Source of the DNA: an uncultured Prochlorococcus sp.
GTDB taxonomy: Bacteria > Cyanobacteriota > Cyanobacteriia > PCC-6307 > Cyanobiaceae
Assembly (NCBI GenBank): GCA_902565305.1
Contig: CACFEJ010000002.1
Coordinates: forward strand, 1 to 64,000
Direction: 5' to 3'
DNA length: 64,000 bases
This document shows, piece after piece, positions 33,409 to 44,910 of the stretch. Within the stretch, counting starts at the first letter, position 1. Every line of letters starts with the position of its first letter. The position numbers and the translations under genes were made by a program. The notes below the pieces were generated by a model that was given only the letters and a program-made list of their open reading frames with translations, was not told the origin of the DNA and did not search any database.

Positions 33409-36069
33409 ATGACATCTCAACTAATTAAAACAATAGTTACTGGAGATGAGATAAGAAATGCTTTTTTAAAATTTTACAGTGAAAAATTACATAAAATCAT
33501 TCCAAGTGCATCTTTAATTCCAGATGACCCTACGGTTATGCTCACAATTGCTGGAATGCTACCTTTTAAACCAGTTTTTTTAGGTTTGAAAGAAAGACCA
33601 TCAAAAAGGGCTACATCTAGCCAAAAGTGCATCAGAACAAACGATATAGAAAACGTTGGAGTTACAGCTAGACACCACACTTTTTTCGAAATGCTTGGTA
33701 ATTTTTCTTTTGGAGATTATTTTAAACGAGAGGCTATTCAATGGGCTTGGGAATTAGTTACTAATATTTATCAACTTTCTGTTGAAAATTTAATTGTGAG
33801 TGTATTTCACGAAGACGAAGAGTCTGCAAAGATTTGGAGAGATGAAATTGGTATTCATCCAGATAGGATAGTGAAACTAGGGGAGGAAGATAATTTTTGG
33901 TCATCTGGCAAAACTGGTCCATGTGGACCTTGTTCAGAACTTTATTATGATTTTCATCCTGAAAAGGGTCTCCAAAATATTGATTTAGAAGATGGAGATC
34001 GTTTTATTGAATTTTATAATCTTGTTTTTATGCAATATAATCGTGATCCTAATGGGAAATTGACAGATTTAAAATTTAAAAATATTGATACAGGAATGGG
34101 TCTTGAAAGGATGGCTCAAATACTACAAAAAAAGCAAAATAATTATGAGACAGATTTAATTTTTCCAATCATTCAAAAAATTTGCGATATTGCAAATATT
34201 GATTATTATTCCTCAGATGATAAAAACAAAATTTCTCTAAAAATAATTGGAGATCATACAAGAGCTGTTGTTCATTTAATTTCTGATGGAGTAGTAGCAA
34301 GTAATCTCGGCAGGGGATATATATTAAGACGGCTTATTAGAAGAATGGTCAGACATGGGAGATTATTAGGCATAACAAATGAATTTTTAACGCATATTGC
34401 TACTGTCGGGATCAAATTAATGCAAAATAATTATCCTGATTTAAAAAATAATAATGATTTAATTTTGAATGAGATAAAGATTGAAGAAAAAAGATTTAGG
34501 GAAACTCTTGAAAGAGGAGAGAAATTGCTAGATGAGTTAATTTCTTCAGGGCAGAAATTAATTTCTGGTTTTAAAGCTTTTGAACTTTATGATACTTATG
34601 GATTTCCTCTAGAACTTACTGTAGAAATTGCTGAAGAAAATAATATCAGTGTAGATGTAAAGGGTTTTGAAGAAGAAATGAATGCACAAAAAGAGAGAGC
34701 TAAAGCTGCTTCAAGTAATATTGATTTGACATTAGAGGGATCATTAGAGCGAGAAATAGATCTATTTCAGAAAACTGTTTTTAATGGTTATAATTCACTC
34801 CTTTCGGAAGCTGAAATAAAGGGTATTTTCTTGGATTCAACATTAGTCAAGCAAGCAAGTGAAGGTCAGAAAGTTTTAATTGTTCTTGATCAGACAACTT
34901 TTTATGGTGAATCTGGCGGGCAAGTTGGTGATATTGGAACGATATTTTCAAAAGATCTAGAGGTCTTGGTTGATAATGTTATGCGAAAGAAAAATGTTTT
35001 CTTACATTATGGAACGATCAAAAAAGGAAAATTAACTATTGGACAAAAAGTTAAGACTAATGTTAACTCCTCTAATAGAGCTAAGGCTGCTGCAAATCAT
35101 ACAGCTACTCATTTATTACAATCAGCACTTAAATCAGTTGTTAATGAAAGTGTTGGACAAAAAGGTTCATTAGTAGCCTTTAATAAATTACGATTTGACT
35201 TTAATTCCTCTAATCCTATTTCTAAAGATCAAATTTCTAAGATTGAGACTTTAGTGAACTCTTGGATTATGGAAAATCATGCCCTAGAAATAAAAAATAT
35301 GTCTAAGAGTCAGGCTCTTGAAAAGGGCGCAGTCGCTATGTTTGGAGAAAAATATGATGATGAAGTGCGCGTTGTTAATGTACCAGGAGTTTCAATGGAA
35401 CTTTGTGGTGGCACACATGTTAAAACTACATCTGAATTGGGTTCTTTCAAAATAATTAGTGAGGAAGGAATCTCAGCTGGAGTCAGAAGAATCGAAGCAT
35501 TATCAGGCCAATCAGCATTAGACTATTTCAGTGATAGAAATGATTTAGTAAATCAACTAAGTGATTTGTTAAAAGCAAATCCTAATCAACTTTTTGAAAG
35601 GGTAAATAATTTGCAAGCAGAGCTTTTTAATAAGAATAAAGAGATACAAAAAATGAAAGATGAAATCGCATATTTTAAATACTCTTCTATAAAATCATCC
35701 GCAGAAATAGTAAATTCTTTTTCAATTTTAGTAAATCAGATTGATGGCTTAGATGGGAATTCTTTGCAATCTGCAGCACTTAATTTAACTTCTCATTTGG
35801 GAAATAAAGCAATAGTGATTCTTGGGGGAATACCAAATCCAGAAAATAAAAAGTTGTTATTTGTAGTTTCTTTAGGTGATGATGCAGTAAAAATAGGATT
35901 GCATGCAGGTAAATTAATTAATGAGATTGCAAGAATTTGTTCAGGAGGTGGAGGAGGAAAGCCTAACTTTGCTCAAGCAGGTGCTAAAGATATTGATAAG
36001 TTAAGTGATGCCCTACATTATGCTAAAAATCATTTGCAAAAAACGTTAGAAATTTATTCTGATAAATAA
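33409..36069 (+). CDS. alaS: Alanine--tRNA ligase
   Basis: [56 protein letters not shown]. Confidence 0.98.
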   Translation: MTSQLIKTIVTGDEIRNAFLKFYSEKLHKIIPSASLIPDDPTVMLTIAGMLPFKPVFLGLKERPSKRATSSQKCIRTNDIENVGVTARHHTFFEMLGNFSFGDYFKREAIQWAWELVTNIYQLSVENLIVSVFHEDEESAKIWRDEIGIHPDRIVKLGEEDNFWSSGKTGPCGPCSELYYDFHPEKGLQNIDLEDGDRFIEFYNLVFMQYNRDPNGKLTDLKFKNIDTGMGLERMAQILQKKQNNYETDLIFPIIQKICDIANIDYYSSDDKNKISLKIIGDHTRAVVHLISDGVVASNLGRGYILRRLIRRMVRHGRLLGITNEFLTHIATVGIKLMQNNYPDLKNNNDLILNEIKIEEKRFRETLERGEKLLDELISSGQKLISGFKAFELYDTYGFPLELTVEIAEENNISVDVKGFEEEMNAQKERAKAASSNIDLTLEGSLEREIDLFQKTVFNGYNSLLSEAEIKGIFLDSTLVKQASEGQKVLIVLDQTTFYGESGGQVGDIGTIFSKDLEVLVDNVMRKKNVFLHYGTIKKGKLTIGQKVKTNVNSSNRAKAAANHTATHLLQSALKSVVNESVGQKGSLVAFNKLRFDFNSSNPISKDQISKIETLVNSWIMENHALEIKNMSKSQALEKGAVAMFGEKYDDEVRVVNVPGVSMELCGGTHVKTTSELGSFKIISEEGISAGVRRIEALSGQSALDYFSDRNDLVNQLSDLLKANPNQLFERVNNLQAELFNKNKEIQKMKDEIAYFKYSSIKSSAEIVNSFSILVNQIDGLDGNSLQSAALNLTSHLGNKAIVILGGIPNPENKKLLFVVSLGDDAVKIGLHAGKLINEIARICSGGGGGKPNFAQAGAKDIDKLSDALHYAKNHLQKTLEIYSDK

Positions 36070-38000
36070 CTACTTTTTCTGAGACTAATTTCGATTTGAT
36101 CCATTAATTTCCTTGCTTCTACAATAGTTAATTGTTTTTGATCAATTGCTGATTCAGTATTAATTCTTATAGATTCAACCAAAGAAGCTGAACTGTAATC
36201 TAATAATTGTAAAATTTCAGATTTACTATCCTCTTTAATAATATTTTTGACCTTATATGAATTATCTTGATTTATGTCTATATGAACAACGTTTGTACTA
36301 CCAAATAAATTGTGCAAGTTTCCTAATGCTTCTTGATAGGCTCCAGTCATAAAAATTCCAATTAGATAATCTTTATCTTTCTCAGGCTTATGTAAATTTA
36401 GTAATGATTTAATTTTTCCATTATCAATAAAATTATTTAGTTTCCCATCTGAATCACAAGTTAAATCTGCAAAGTTGCCTTTGCAGAACGGCTCCTCTAA
36501 ATGCCTATGTATTGGTACTATTGGGAAAATCTGATTTATTGCCCAGCTATCGGGAATAGATTTAAAAATAGATAAATTTGCATAATAAGTTGATGCAAGA
36601 GTTTCTGTAATTTCAGATAAATCAGGGTGATTGATTTCATCATTATTCAGGTTATTAGAAATTTCTTTTGCGCAAGCCCAAGTAAGTTCTTCGGCATAAG
36701 CTCTTTCTTCTAAACTTAAAAATCCTAATCTAAAAGCGACTAAGCAATCTTCTTTAAATTTTTTTGCATCATTCCATAGTTCAATTATTTGAGATAAATT
36801 TATTTTTTTATTTTTAAGTTTTTTTAATTCATAGAAAGTTTCAAGTAAATTTGAAATTATTAATTGTTGATTTTTTTTATCAAAAATTTGTAGTTTGGAA
36901 CTGACATGACTTGTTCCTAAGACATTAAAAATTAAAACTGAACAATGACTAATTATTGCTCTTCCACTTTCTGAGATTATGGTTGGATGCTTGATATTAT
37001 TTAATTCACATGAATCCTTAATAGTTGCAATTACATCGTTAGCATAATTTTGAAGAGAATAATTAGTAGAGGTGTTGGAGGAGGTTTTAGTTCCATCAAA
37101 ATCTATTCCTAATCCTCCCCCAACATCGATATATTGCATTGGGGCTCCTAGTTTGCATAGTTCTACATATATTTGACTCGCTTCTTGTAATGCGTCTTTG
37201 ATCACAGCAATATCACTTATTTGACTGCCTATATGAAAATGGAGCAATTTCATTTCGTTGATAAGATTTGCTTCTTTTAGTTCTCTTATTGTCAACATAA
37301 TTTCTGGGATTGATAATCCAAATTTGGAATTATCTCCAATAGATTTACCCCACCTACCACTACTTTTACTTGATAACTTTGCTCTAATTCCTATCAATGG
37401 AGTCGCGTTAAGTTCTTGAACTGCTTGAATAATTCTTTTTACCTCATCTCGTTGTTCAATAACTATTATTGGATTTTTGCCGAGTTTTCTGGCCAAAGTA
37501 GCAATCTCAATATATTTTTTATCTTTATATCCGTTGCATATTAATAATGAATTTTGGTTTTCAAGAAGTGCAAGGCCAATTAATAGTTCTGATTTACTTC
37601 CTACTTCTAAACCAAAATTCCATTGGCTACCAAACTCTATTATCTTTTCTAGGACATTTTTCTGCTGATTACATTTGACAGGAAAAACGCCTTGATAGAT
37701 GTTCTTATATTTATAGGTTTTTATTGCTTGTAAAAAAGAGTCATGTAATGCATTTATTCGATCTTTCAAGATATCATTAAATCTTATAATTAATGGAGGA
37801 TTTATTTCTCTACTCTTAAGTTCTTTGACAAGCTTAAAAAGATCAATCTTATTTTCAGATTTTATATCTTTAGTTACTGATATATTTCCTTTGTAATTTA
37901 TGGAAAAATATTTATCTCCCCATTTGTCTATGTTATAAGTCGAAATACTATCTTCAATAGTCCAAATATTCTTTAATTTTTTCGGCTCAAAATTGGTCAA
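36054..38000 (-). CDS. speA: Biosynthetic arginine decarboxylase
   Basis: [48 protein letters not shown]. Confidence 0.97.
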   Translation of the reverse strand: MTNFEPKKLKNIWTIEDSISTYNIDKWGDKYFSINYKGNISVTKDIKSENKIDLFKLVKELKSREINPPLIIRFNDILKDRINALHDSFLQAIKTYKYKNIYQGVFPVKCNQQKNVLEKIIEFGSQWNFGLEVGSKSELLIGLALLENQNSLLICNGYKDKKYIEIATLARKLGKNPIIVIEQRDEVKRIIQAVQELNATPLIGIRAKLSSKSSGRWGKSIGDNSKFGLSIPEIMLTIRELKEANLINEMKLLHFHIGSQISDIAVIKDALQEASQIYVELCKLGAPMQYIDVGGGLGIDFDGTKTSSNTSTNYSLQNYANDVIATIKDSCELNNIKHPTIISESGRAIISHCSVLIFNVLGTSHVSSKLQIFDKKNQQLIISNLLETFYELKKLKNKKINLSQIIELWNDAKKFKEDCLVAFRLGFLSLEERAYAEELTWACAKEISNNLNNDEINHPDLSEITETLASTYYANLSIFKSIPDSWAINQIFPIVPIHRHLEEPFCKGNFADLTCDSDGKLNNFIDNGKIKSLLNLHKPEKDKDYLIGIFMTGAYQEALGNLHNLFGSTNVVHIDINQDNSYKVKNIIKEDSKSEILQLLDYSSASLVESIRINTESAIDQKQLTIVEARKLMDQIEISLRKSSYLSE

Positions 38001-38123
38001 TTTATTTCTTAGTGATTAATAAATGTTTTTGAAAATAACTCAAAACAATATCTTTTATTTTAATGATTACTTGCCAAGTTACCACCCAAAAGTTGAATAT
38101 ACTATAGAGTGATTATTAACTAA

Positions 38124-38582
38124 ATGACCAAAGAGAGAACCTTTATTGCAATTAAACCAGATGGAGTTCAAAGAGGATATATTTCTGAGATTATTGGCAG
38201 ATTTGAAAAAAAAGGATTTAAATTGGTTGGATTAAAGCAATTAATTCCTTCAAAAGAACTCGCTCAAAATCATTATGGAGTACACAGAGAAAGACCCTTT
38301 TTTGGTGATTTAGTAGACTTTATTTCAAGTGGTCCCGTTGTAGCAATGGTGTGGGAAGGCGAAGGAGTTATTTTGAGTGCTAGAAAACTAATAGGTGCAA
38401 CAAAACCTCTGGAAGCAGAGCCTGGAACAATTAGAGGTGATTTAGCTATTGATATTGGGAGGAATATTATTCATGGTTCTGATGGAGAAGATACAGCAAA
38501 ATTTGAAATTGATCTATGGTTTAAAGAAGAGGAATTATGTGAGTGGGAAACTTCTGATTCGAAATGGAGATCTGAAAATTAA
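38124..38582 (+). CDS. ndk: Nucleoside diphosphate kinase
   Basis: [32 protein letters not shown]. Confidence 0.98.
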   Translation: MTKERTFIAIKPDGVQRGYISEIIGRFEKKGFKLVGLKQLIPSKELAQNHYGVHRERPFFGDLVDFISSGPVVAMVWEGEGVILSARKLIGATKPLEAEPGTIRGDLAIDIGRNIIHGSDGEDTAKFEIDLWFKEEELCEWETSDSKWRSEN

Positions 38583-38585
38583 AAT

Positions 38586-39695
38586 TTAAATATCGAATCT
38601 GTCTAAACTAAATTTTTCTAAAAAGCTTTTTTCTATTTCTTTGAGATTTTTATTTTGAACTATTTTCAAAAGAAGATCACTTGTTATTGCAGAAAATAAA
38701 ACTCCATTTCTGTAATGTCCTGTAGCTATAAAAAGATTTTCAATTTTTGATTTTCCAATTATTGGTTTTAGATCTGGTGTGCAAGGTCTAAATCCCCACC
38801 AATGTTCCATTTGTGGCCAATTAATAGCTTCTGGCAATAAAGAGCGAATGCCTTCTTGGAGTTGTTTTATTCCATTAGGAGTATTACCTTGATTAAATTT
38901 TGAATCTTTTTCAACTGTCGCTCCAACTATAATGAGTCCATCATCCCGGGGTACTAGATAAGTTTTTGGACCAAAAATAACCCTTTTCAAAAAATTTGTT
39001 GGACCTTGTATTGATAGCATTTGTCCCTTTACAGGAAAGACTGGAATCTTATTAAAAATTTTTTTACTCCAAGCACCGCTGCATATAATTGCTTTTTCGC
39101 AGTTGATTTTTTTTAGTTCCCCAGTGGCACATAAAACTTTTGCACCAGTAATTTTGTTTTTTTCTAATGTCAAATCCTCTACTTCTGATCCCTCTTGAAA
39201 TTCGACTCCATGCAAGGAGCATGCTCTCTCAAGAGCACGCATCAGCCTTCTTCGGTTATCTATTTGACCATCTTGTTCAAAGAGTAAACCATGTTTCCAA
39301 ATAGAACTCATTCCATTAATTTCTATTTGAAGGTCTTTCTGATTTAAATATTTTCCATAATCATAAGTGGGAAATTTTTCAAGATCTTCTTTATTCTTAA
39401 AAGGAACTACTATGCCACATTTTTTTAAACCGCATTTAATATTACTATCTTGTTCAATACTTTGTATCCACTTTGGAATTAGACTTTGACTTTCTTGGCC
39501 AAATTTTAGTAGTTCATCTTCGAGTCCTTCGGCATGAGTAGCTAACATTCCTGCAGCAACAAATCCAGCTGATTCATTTCTGTTTTTGCTTAAAACTAAA
39601 ACTTTGAAATTATTTCTAGCAAATTCATAAGCAATAGATAAACCAACAAGTCCACCGCCAATAATTAATATTGAATTTTTTGTTTCTTGCGTCAT
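38586..39695 (-). CDS. thiO: FAD-dependent glycine oxidase ThiO-type
   Basis: SILIIGGGLVGLSIAYEFA, CSGAWSK, VPRDDGLIIVGATVE, WGFRPCTPDLKPIIG, ATGHYRNGVL. Confidence 0.92.
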   Translation of the reverse strand: MTQETKNSILIIGGGLVGLSIAYEFARNNFKVLVLSKNRNESAGFVAAGMLATHAEGLEDELLKFGQESQSLIPKWIQSIEQDSNIKCGLKKCGIVVPFKNKEDLEKFPTYDYGKYLNQKDLQIEINGMSSIWKHGLLFEQDGQIDNRRRLMRALERACSLHGVEFQEGSEVEDLTLEKNKITGAKVLCATGELKKINCEKAIICSGAWSKKIFNKIPVFPVKGQMLSIQGPTNFLKRVIFGPKTYLVPRDDGLIIVGATVEKDSKFNQGNTPNGIKQLQEGIRSLLPEAINWPQMEHWWGFRPCTPDLKPIIGKSKIENLFIATGHYRNGVLFSAITSDLLLKIVQNKNLKEIEKSFLEKFSLDRFDI

Positions 39696-39774
39696 TTAAT
39701 AATTAATATATTTATTTGTGTTTTGGTCCTCTTTTCCTTTATATCCAATAATATTAATAAAGAGACTTTTGATA

Positions 39775-41247
39775 ATGAAAAATTTGGAATCTTGGGAAGC
39801 TGTGATTGGTTTGGAGACCCACGTACAGCTTAATACGAAAAGTAAGATATTTACATCTGCGTCAACAGCTTTTGGTGATGCACCTAATACGCATATAGAT
39901 CCTATAGTTTGTGGGTTACCAGGAACTCTTCCAGTTTTGAATGAGACTGTTCTTGAGTATGCTGTAAAAACTTCGTTAGCCTTAAATTTAAACGTTGCAG
40001 AACATTGTAAATTTGATAGAAAACAATATTTTTATCCTGATCTGCCTAAAAATTATCAAATTTCACAATTTGATGAGCCACTAGCTGAAAATGGTTGGTT
40101 AGAGGTTGAAATAATTGAGAAGGACAAAGAACCTTATATCAAAAAAATTGGTATAGAAAGGCTTCATATGGAAGAAGACGCCGGAAAACTAGTCCATTCA
40201 GGAAGTGATAGATTAGCTGGCTCTAAGTATTCTTTAGTTGATTACAATCGTGCCGGAATAGCACTTTGTGAGATTGTAAGTAAACCAGATATTAGATCAG
40301 GTAAAGAGGCATCTGAATATGCTTCAGAGATTAGAAGAACAGTTAGATATCTAGGGGTATCAGACGGAAATATGCAAGAGGGTTCATTACGCTGTGATGT
40401 CAATATTTCAGTTAGAAAAGGACCTAATGCTCCTTTTGGTACCAAAGTGGAAATAAAAAATATGAATTCATTTTCTGCAATTCAAAAGGCTTGTGATTAT
40501 GAAATAGCCAGACAAATAGAAGTTTATGAAAATGGAGGAAAAATTTTCCAAGAAACAAGGTTATGGGATGAAGCTAAGCAATTAACGAAAAGTATGAGAT
40601 TAAAAGAAGGTAGCAGTGACTATAGATATTTTCCTGATCCTGACTTAGGTCCAATTGAAATAACAAAAGCCCAACAAGAATTATGGTTTAAAGAACTACC
40701 AGAATTACCTTCAAAGAAAAGAAATAAATACGTAAGTCAATTTGGGTTGTCTGCATATGATGCAAGGGTAATTTCTGATGAAATAAGCATGGCAAACTTT
40801 TTTGAAGAAACAGTAGCAAATGGTGCCGAGGCCAAACTAGCTTCAAATTGGGTAACAAGTGATATTGTGGGCTATTTAAAATCAAACAAACTAAGCTTTA
40901 GTGAATTAAAGCTTAGCCCTAAAAATCTTGCTGAAATGATTAACATGATTTCAAAAAATATAATTAGTGGAAAAATTGCAAAGGAAATTTTGCCTGAACT
41001 TATTCAAAAAAATATTTCTCCGAAAAAATTAGTTGAAGAAAAAGGGTTGGCAATGATATCTGATTCTTCAAGTATTTTACCAATAATTGATGAACTTATT
41101 AATGAACATCCAAATGAAGTTCAAGCATTTAAAAATGGCAAAACTAAGTTACTTGGTTTTTTTGTTGGTCAACTTATGAAAAGAACAAAAGGTAAAGCTG
41201 ACCCTAAACTTGCAAATAAACTTCTTATGGAAAAATTAAATAGCTAA
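39775..41247 (+). CDS. gatB: Aspartyl/glutamyl-tRNA amidotransferase subunit B
   Basis: WEAVIGLETHVQLNTKSKIF, YFYPDLPKNYQISQ, RCDVNISV; start placed at internal ATG 39775. Confidence 0.97.
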   Translation: MKNLESWEAVIGLETHVQLNTKSKIFTSASTAFGDAPNTHIDPIVCGLPGTLPVLNETVLEYAVKTSLALNLNVAEHCKFDRKQYFYPDLPKNYQISQFDEPLAENGWLEVEIIEKDKEPYIKKIGIERLHMEEDAGKLVHSGSDRLAGSKYSLVDYNRAGIALCEIVSKPDIRSGKEASEYASEIRRTVRYLGVSDGNMQEGSLRCDVNISVRKGPNAPFGTKVEIKNMNSFSAIQKACDYEIARQIEVYENGGKIFQETRLWDEAKQLTKSMRLKEGSSDYRYFPDPDLGPIEITKAQQELWFKELPELPSKKRNKYVSQFGLSAYDARVISDEISMANFFEETVANGAEAKLASNWVTSDIVGYLKSNKLSFSELKLSPKNLAEMINMISKNIISGKIAKEILPELIQKNISPKKLVEEKGLAMISDSSSILPIIDELINEHPNEVQAFKNGKTKLLGFFVGQLMKRTKGKADPKLANKLLMEKLNS

Positions 41248-41250
41248 AGC

Positions 41251-41868
41251 TTAAATAAGCTCTTTTATTGTATTGATCCATTTATTTTGATCATCCGAAT
41301 TATCTAAAATAATATCTGAGAATTTTCTTTTTTCTTCAAAACTTAATTGAAAATTTATCAATTCATATGCATCTTTTTCGCTTATTTTATCTCTTGTGAT
41401 TAGTCTATTTTTTTGTAGTTCTTTAGGACATTTAACTAACCATATTTCAGTGCAAATATCTTCAAATTTTGCTTCAAACAATAATGGAATAACCAATATT
41501 ATAGTTTGATTATTTCTGTATTGACTGCATTCCTCTATCATTCTTTCTTTAATTAAGGGATGAAGTAGTTTTTCAATCCATTCCTTGCTTGCTGAATGTT
41601 TAAAAATAATATTCCTTAAAAGGGTTCTGTTTATTTCCCTTTCTGAATTGCTTTTATTATCAATAATTTTATTTCCAAAATAATCTAAAATTTTCTTATA
41701 TCCATATGTATTTGGTTTGATTAATTCTCTTGAAAAATGATCTGCATCTAATATTGGTATGTTTTTATGTTTTCTAATGTAATTAGTTATGGTTGTCTTC
41801 CCACTTGCAATACCTCCTGTTAAACCAATCCTTCTTTGGTCGTTTTTTAATTTTTGAAGAATATCCAT
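41251..41868 (-). CDS. coaE: Dephospho-CoA kinase
   Basis: IGLTGGIASGKTT, DADHFSREL, IPLLFEA. Confidence 0.96.
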   Translation of the reverse strand: MDILQKLKNDQRRIGLTGGIASGKTTITNYIRKHKNIPILDADHFSRELIKPNTYGYKKILDYFGNKIIDNKSNSEREINRTLLRNIIFKHSASKEWIEKLLHPLIKERMIEECSQYRNNQTIILVIPLLFEAKFEDICTEIWLVKCPKELQKNRLITRDKISEKDAYELINFQLSFEEKRKFSDIILDNSDDQNKWINTIKELI

Positions 41869-41944
41869 ATAATTTATAATAATCTAATTACTTAGTTTCT
41901 TTAGTATTAAAGAGTAGTTAGTATGAATTAAAATACCAAAAAGT

Positions 41945-43183
41945 TTGAGCCAGTTAGATTCCAATTGGTCGTTTGTTGATGACAGTAAGGTAACACCTAA
42001 GGGGTTTCTTTTTGCTGGGATATCTGCTGGTTTAAAAGCTTCTAATAAAAAAGATTTAGCACTAATACTTGCTCCAGAAGGCAGTATTTTTAGTGGGATG
42101 TTTACCCAATCAACTGTTCGAGCTTGTTGTGTGGATATTTGTGAGGAAAGGATTAAAACAACTTCAGGTTTTGTAAGAGCAATACTAATTAATTCTGGTC
42201 AAGCAAATGCCTGTACAGGAAATCTTGGCATTCAACATTTTAAAATTGCTACAGGAAAGATTGCGGAACTTTTATCAATAAAAGAAGAAGAAGTTTTAAT
42301 GTGCTCAACTGGTGTAATTGGTGTTCCAATACAAATAAATGATTTAGTAAAAAATTTACCGAATTTAGTTAGTGATTTAAAGGGTAATAATTTTGAAAAT
42401 GCAGCAGAAGCAATTTTAACTACTGATTTGACTTTGAAAAAAGTGTCAATAGAGACGATTATTCAAGGTAGAAAAATAAAAATAGCAGGATTTGCAAAAG
42501 GTTCAGGAATGATTTACCCCAATATGGCTACAATGCTTGCTTTTCTAACCTGTGATGCGGGTATTCAAAAAGAAGAATGGGACAAAATGATTACTATTGC
42601 GGTTCAAAAATCTTTTAATGCAATATCAGTTGATGGAGAGACAAGCACAAATGATTCTTTTGTTGGAATAAATGCAGGAGAGAAAATTGAAAAAAGGTTT
42701 TTCCCAATTATCCAACAAGGGATTGATATTGTATGTCAGAACTTGGCAAAAAATATTGCAAGGGATGGAGAGGGAGCAAATTGTTTATTAGAAGTTTTGG
42801 TTCAAGGAGCAAAAAATACAGTTGATGCAATTATGCTCGCGAAATCTATTTGTAATTCTGCCTTGGTAAAAACTGCGATACATGGTTGTGATCCAAATTG
42901 GGGACGAATCATTTCAGCTGCAGGTAATTCTGGAGTTAAATTTAATTTAAATGACGTTGACTTGTATATAGGAAACGCCCACATTTTGGAAAAAGGCCAG
43001 TTAAATAAATATGATCCACAAAAAGTCACAGACTATATTAAGTCCAGAATGAAAGGTCGATATTTGGTAGATGATATTGTAAAAATTATGATTAATCTAA
43101 ATTCTGGAGAATCCAAAGGCACAGCTTGGGGGTGCGATCTTTCTAAAAAATATGTTGAAATAAATAGCGAATATACGACTTAG
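41945..43183 (+). CDS. argJ: Bifunctional glutamate N-acetyltransferase / amino-acid acetyltransferase
   Basis: SGQANACTG, GMIYPNMATMLAFLTCDA, DGETSTNDS, C-terminal NSEYTT. Confidence 0.97.
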   Translation: MSQLDSNWSFVDDSKVTPKGFLFAGISAGLKASNKKDLALILAPEGSIFSGMFTQSTVRACCVDICEERIKTTSGFVRAILINSGQANACTGNLGIQHFKIATGKIAELLSIKEEEVLMCSTGVIGVPIQINDLVKNLPNLVSDLKGNNFENAAEAILTTDLTLKKVSIETIIQGRKIKIAGFAKGSGMIYPNMATMLAFLTCDAGIQKEEWDKMITIAVQKSFNAISVDGETSTNDSFVGINAGEKIEKRFFPIIQQGIDIVCQNLAKNIARDGEGANCLLEVLVQGAKNTVDAIMLAKSICNSALVKTAIHGCDPNWGRIISAAGNSGVKFNLNDVDLYIGNAHILEKGQLNKYDPQKVTDYIKSRMKGRYLVDDIVKIMINLNSGESKGTAWGCDLSKKYVEINSEYTT

Positions 43184-43230
43184 CGTTAAAGTCATTCCAG
43201 CGCAGTCCTTCTCAAGGATAATATTTATTT

Positions 43231-43252
43231 GTTACCGTTTAAGTACCACTAA
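43231..43252 (+). repeat. GTTACCGTTTA-AGTACCACTAA, two related 11-bp units (candidate arm site)
   Basis: 18 of 22 positions match GGTACCGGTAAAGTACCACTAG at 44911-44932. Confidence 0.55.
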
Positions 43253-43270
43253 GTTTCTACATAGAAATAA

Positions 43271-44755
43271 TTATTTGAGTTTATAAACTGCTAAATCTTG
43301 TGATTTGCTTGCACCAAGTGCAATTTTTTCAAGACGTTCTAATCTTGCTAAAAGTGCTTGATTTTGAGCAAGAATATTTTGATTATTTTCTTTTAAGATG
43401 CTTATTTCTTGTTTTAATTCTTTTTTTTCTTTCATGCTGATTTGAGTTGGTTCATTTAATTCACCTAATTTAAAAACGAATCCTGCTTTTACTACTCCAC
43501 TATCTAATGTTCCTTCTCCATAAGATTTAGAACCTCCAAAAACATATGATCCACCAGCATTTATATCCACTCTTTCATTTAATTTAGAAGCACAACCAAA
43601 ACCAACTGCATACCTACTACTGTAAGCACCGCTTCCAACACCACAACTTAATTTAGATTCTTTAGATGTTTGAGGTAATGCTGTAAGTGCTGCTGTTAAC
43701 GCAGTTGATCCAGCCACTCCTGAACCTAAATTTTTGATGTTTGTTTTATTAGTGTTTATCTGTTCTTGAACACTGACTCCATTAATTTGTAAGTCTGAAC
43801 CATAGATATTAAGAGGAATCTTTGTTCCATTTTCATCTTCTGCCCAAATTGGATGAGCACCATTTAAAACATCGTCTCCAATAACAAATGAGTTTTTACC
43901 AATATGGATATTTCCATCTGAGTCTTTTTTGATCAGGTTACCGCCAGAGACTGAAATTCCAGATTGGTCAATAGTTGTTGGATTTGTTGTTGGTCCTATT
44001 TCTAAAGTATTTTTTGTTGAATCTCCAATTCTTGCAGTTGTTGTAGATCCTGATTTTGTACTAATAAGACCTTGAAGAGCACTTATATCAGTATCGTTAC
44101 TTGAGATATTTGATGAGTTTGTTGAGATACTTGAGGCGTTAGAAGCGATATCTGTATCATTGCTAGAAATATTGGAAGCATTAGAAGCAATATCTGTATC
44201 ATTGCTAGAAATATTGGAAGCATTAGAAGCAATATCGGTATCGTTACTTGAGATACTTGATGAGTTTGTTGAGATACTTGATGAGTTTGTTGAGATACTT
44301 GAGGCGTTAGAAGCGATATCTGTATCATTGCTAGAAATATTGGAAGCATTAGAAGCAATTGAATTGCTGTTACTGGTTGGAATTGTTAAGTAAGGATATT
44401 GTGTATTTCCATTGTCAGATGAAATTGTTATGGAAGTCCAGGTATTTTCATTAAGATCATAAACCGCATGTTTACCTGTATAAACACCTGGGGAACTGTA
44501 TTCTTGAAAGAACAATTTATTAAGACTTTCGTCATACCAGTAAGACTCAGTTTCTAATGCATTAATTGGATCAATTTCAACACTGTGCTTAGTTATAAAT
44601 TCGAAAGAGGTTATACCGTTATTTACAGTTGAACGATAAATTTCGTCACCTTCCGCCCCATTTTGTACGAAATGAAAATTTGTATCTGCTTTTGCTGAGT
44701 TTAATCCTGTTAATAAAGAAGATCCAAGCAAAGATAACGTTAGTAATCTTTTCAT
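43271..44755 (-). CDS. YadA-like trimeric autotransporter adhesin with post-anchor coiled-coil extension
   Basis: Signal peptide MKRLLTLSLLGSSLLTGLNSAKA; heptad stalk repeats; anchor-like LTALPQTSKESKLSCGVGSGAYSSRYAVGFGCASKL...VVKAGFVFKLG; C-terminal coiled coil KKELKQEISILKENNQNILAQNQALLARLERLEKI. Confidence 0.8.
   Translation of the reverse strand: MKRLLTLSLLGSSLLTGLNSAKADTNFHFVQNGAEGDEIYRSTVNNGITSFEFITKHSVEIDPINALETESYWYDESLNKLFFQEYSSPGVYTGKHAVYDLNENTWTSITISSDNGNTQYPYLTIPTSNSNSIASNASNISSNDTDIASNASSISTNSSSISTNSSSISSNDTDIASNASNISSNDTDIASNASNISSNDTDIASNASSISTNSSNISSNDTDISALQGLISTKSGSTTTARIGDSTKNTLEIGPTTNPTTIDQSGISVSGGNLIKKDSDGNIHIGKNSFVIGDDVLNGAHPIWAEDENGTKIPLNIYGSDLQINGVSVQEQINTNKTNIKNLGSGVAGSTALTAALTALPQTSKESKLSCGVGSGAYSSRYAVGFGCASKLNERVDINAGGSYVFGGSKSYGEGTLDSGVVKAGFVFKLGELNEPTQISMKEKKELKQEISILKENNQNILAQNQALLARLERLEKIALGASKSQDLAVYKLK
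44080..44370 (-). repeat. In-frame 21-bp (7-aa) tandem repeats encoding the autotransporter stalk
   Basis: SSISTNS / SNISSND / TDIASNA units in tandem; nucleotide units such as gatgagtttgttgagatactt and gaagcaatatctgtatcattgctagaaatattg recur. Confidence 0.92.
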
Positions 44756-44910
44756 AAGTATATTTTGATTAACTTTATTTTGGATCAATTAAATTATTTG
44801 TCACTTCATAAGAGAAGTTTTGAAAATTTGATCCTACAAATTGATACTTTTTCTTATTATTTTTCAGAGTAAATCTATTTAGTATTTTTAATACTTACTT
44901 GCACTTACCT

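Noticed and set aside
44083-44393. ORFs 44083..44358 (-) and 44160..44393 (+) within the autotransporter repeat
   Set aside because: Shadow frames created by 21-bp periodic DNA (LLEILEALEAISVS-type repeats); the YadA-like frame explains the sequence.
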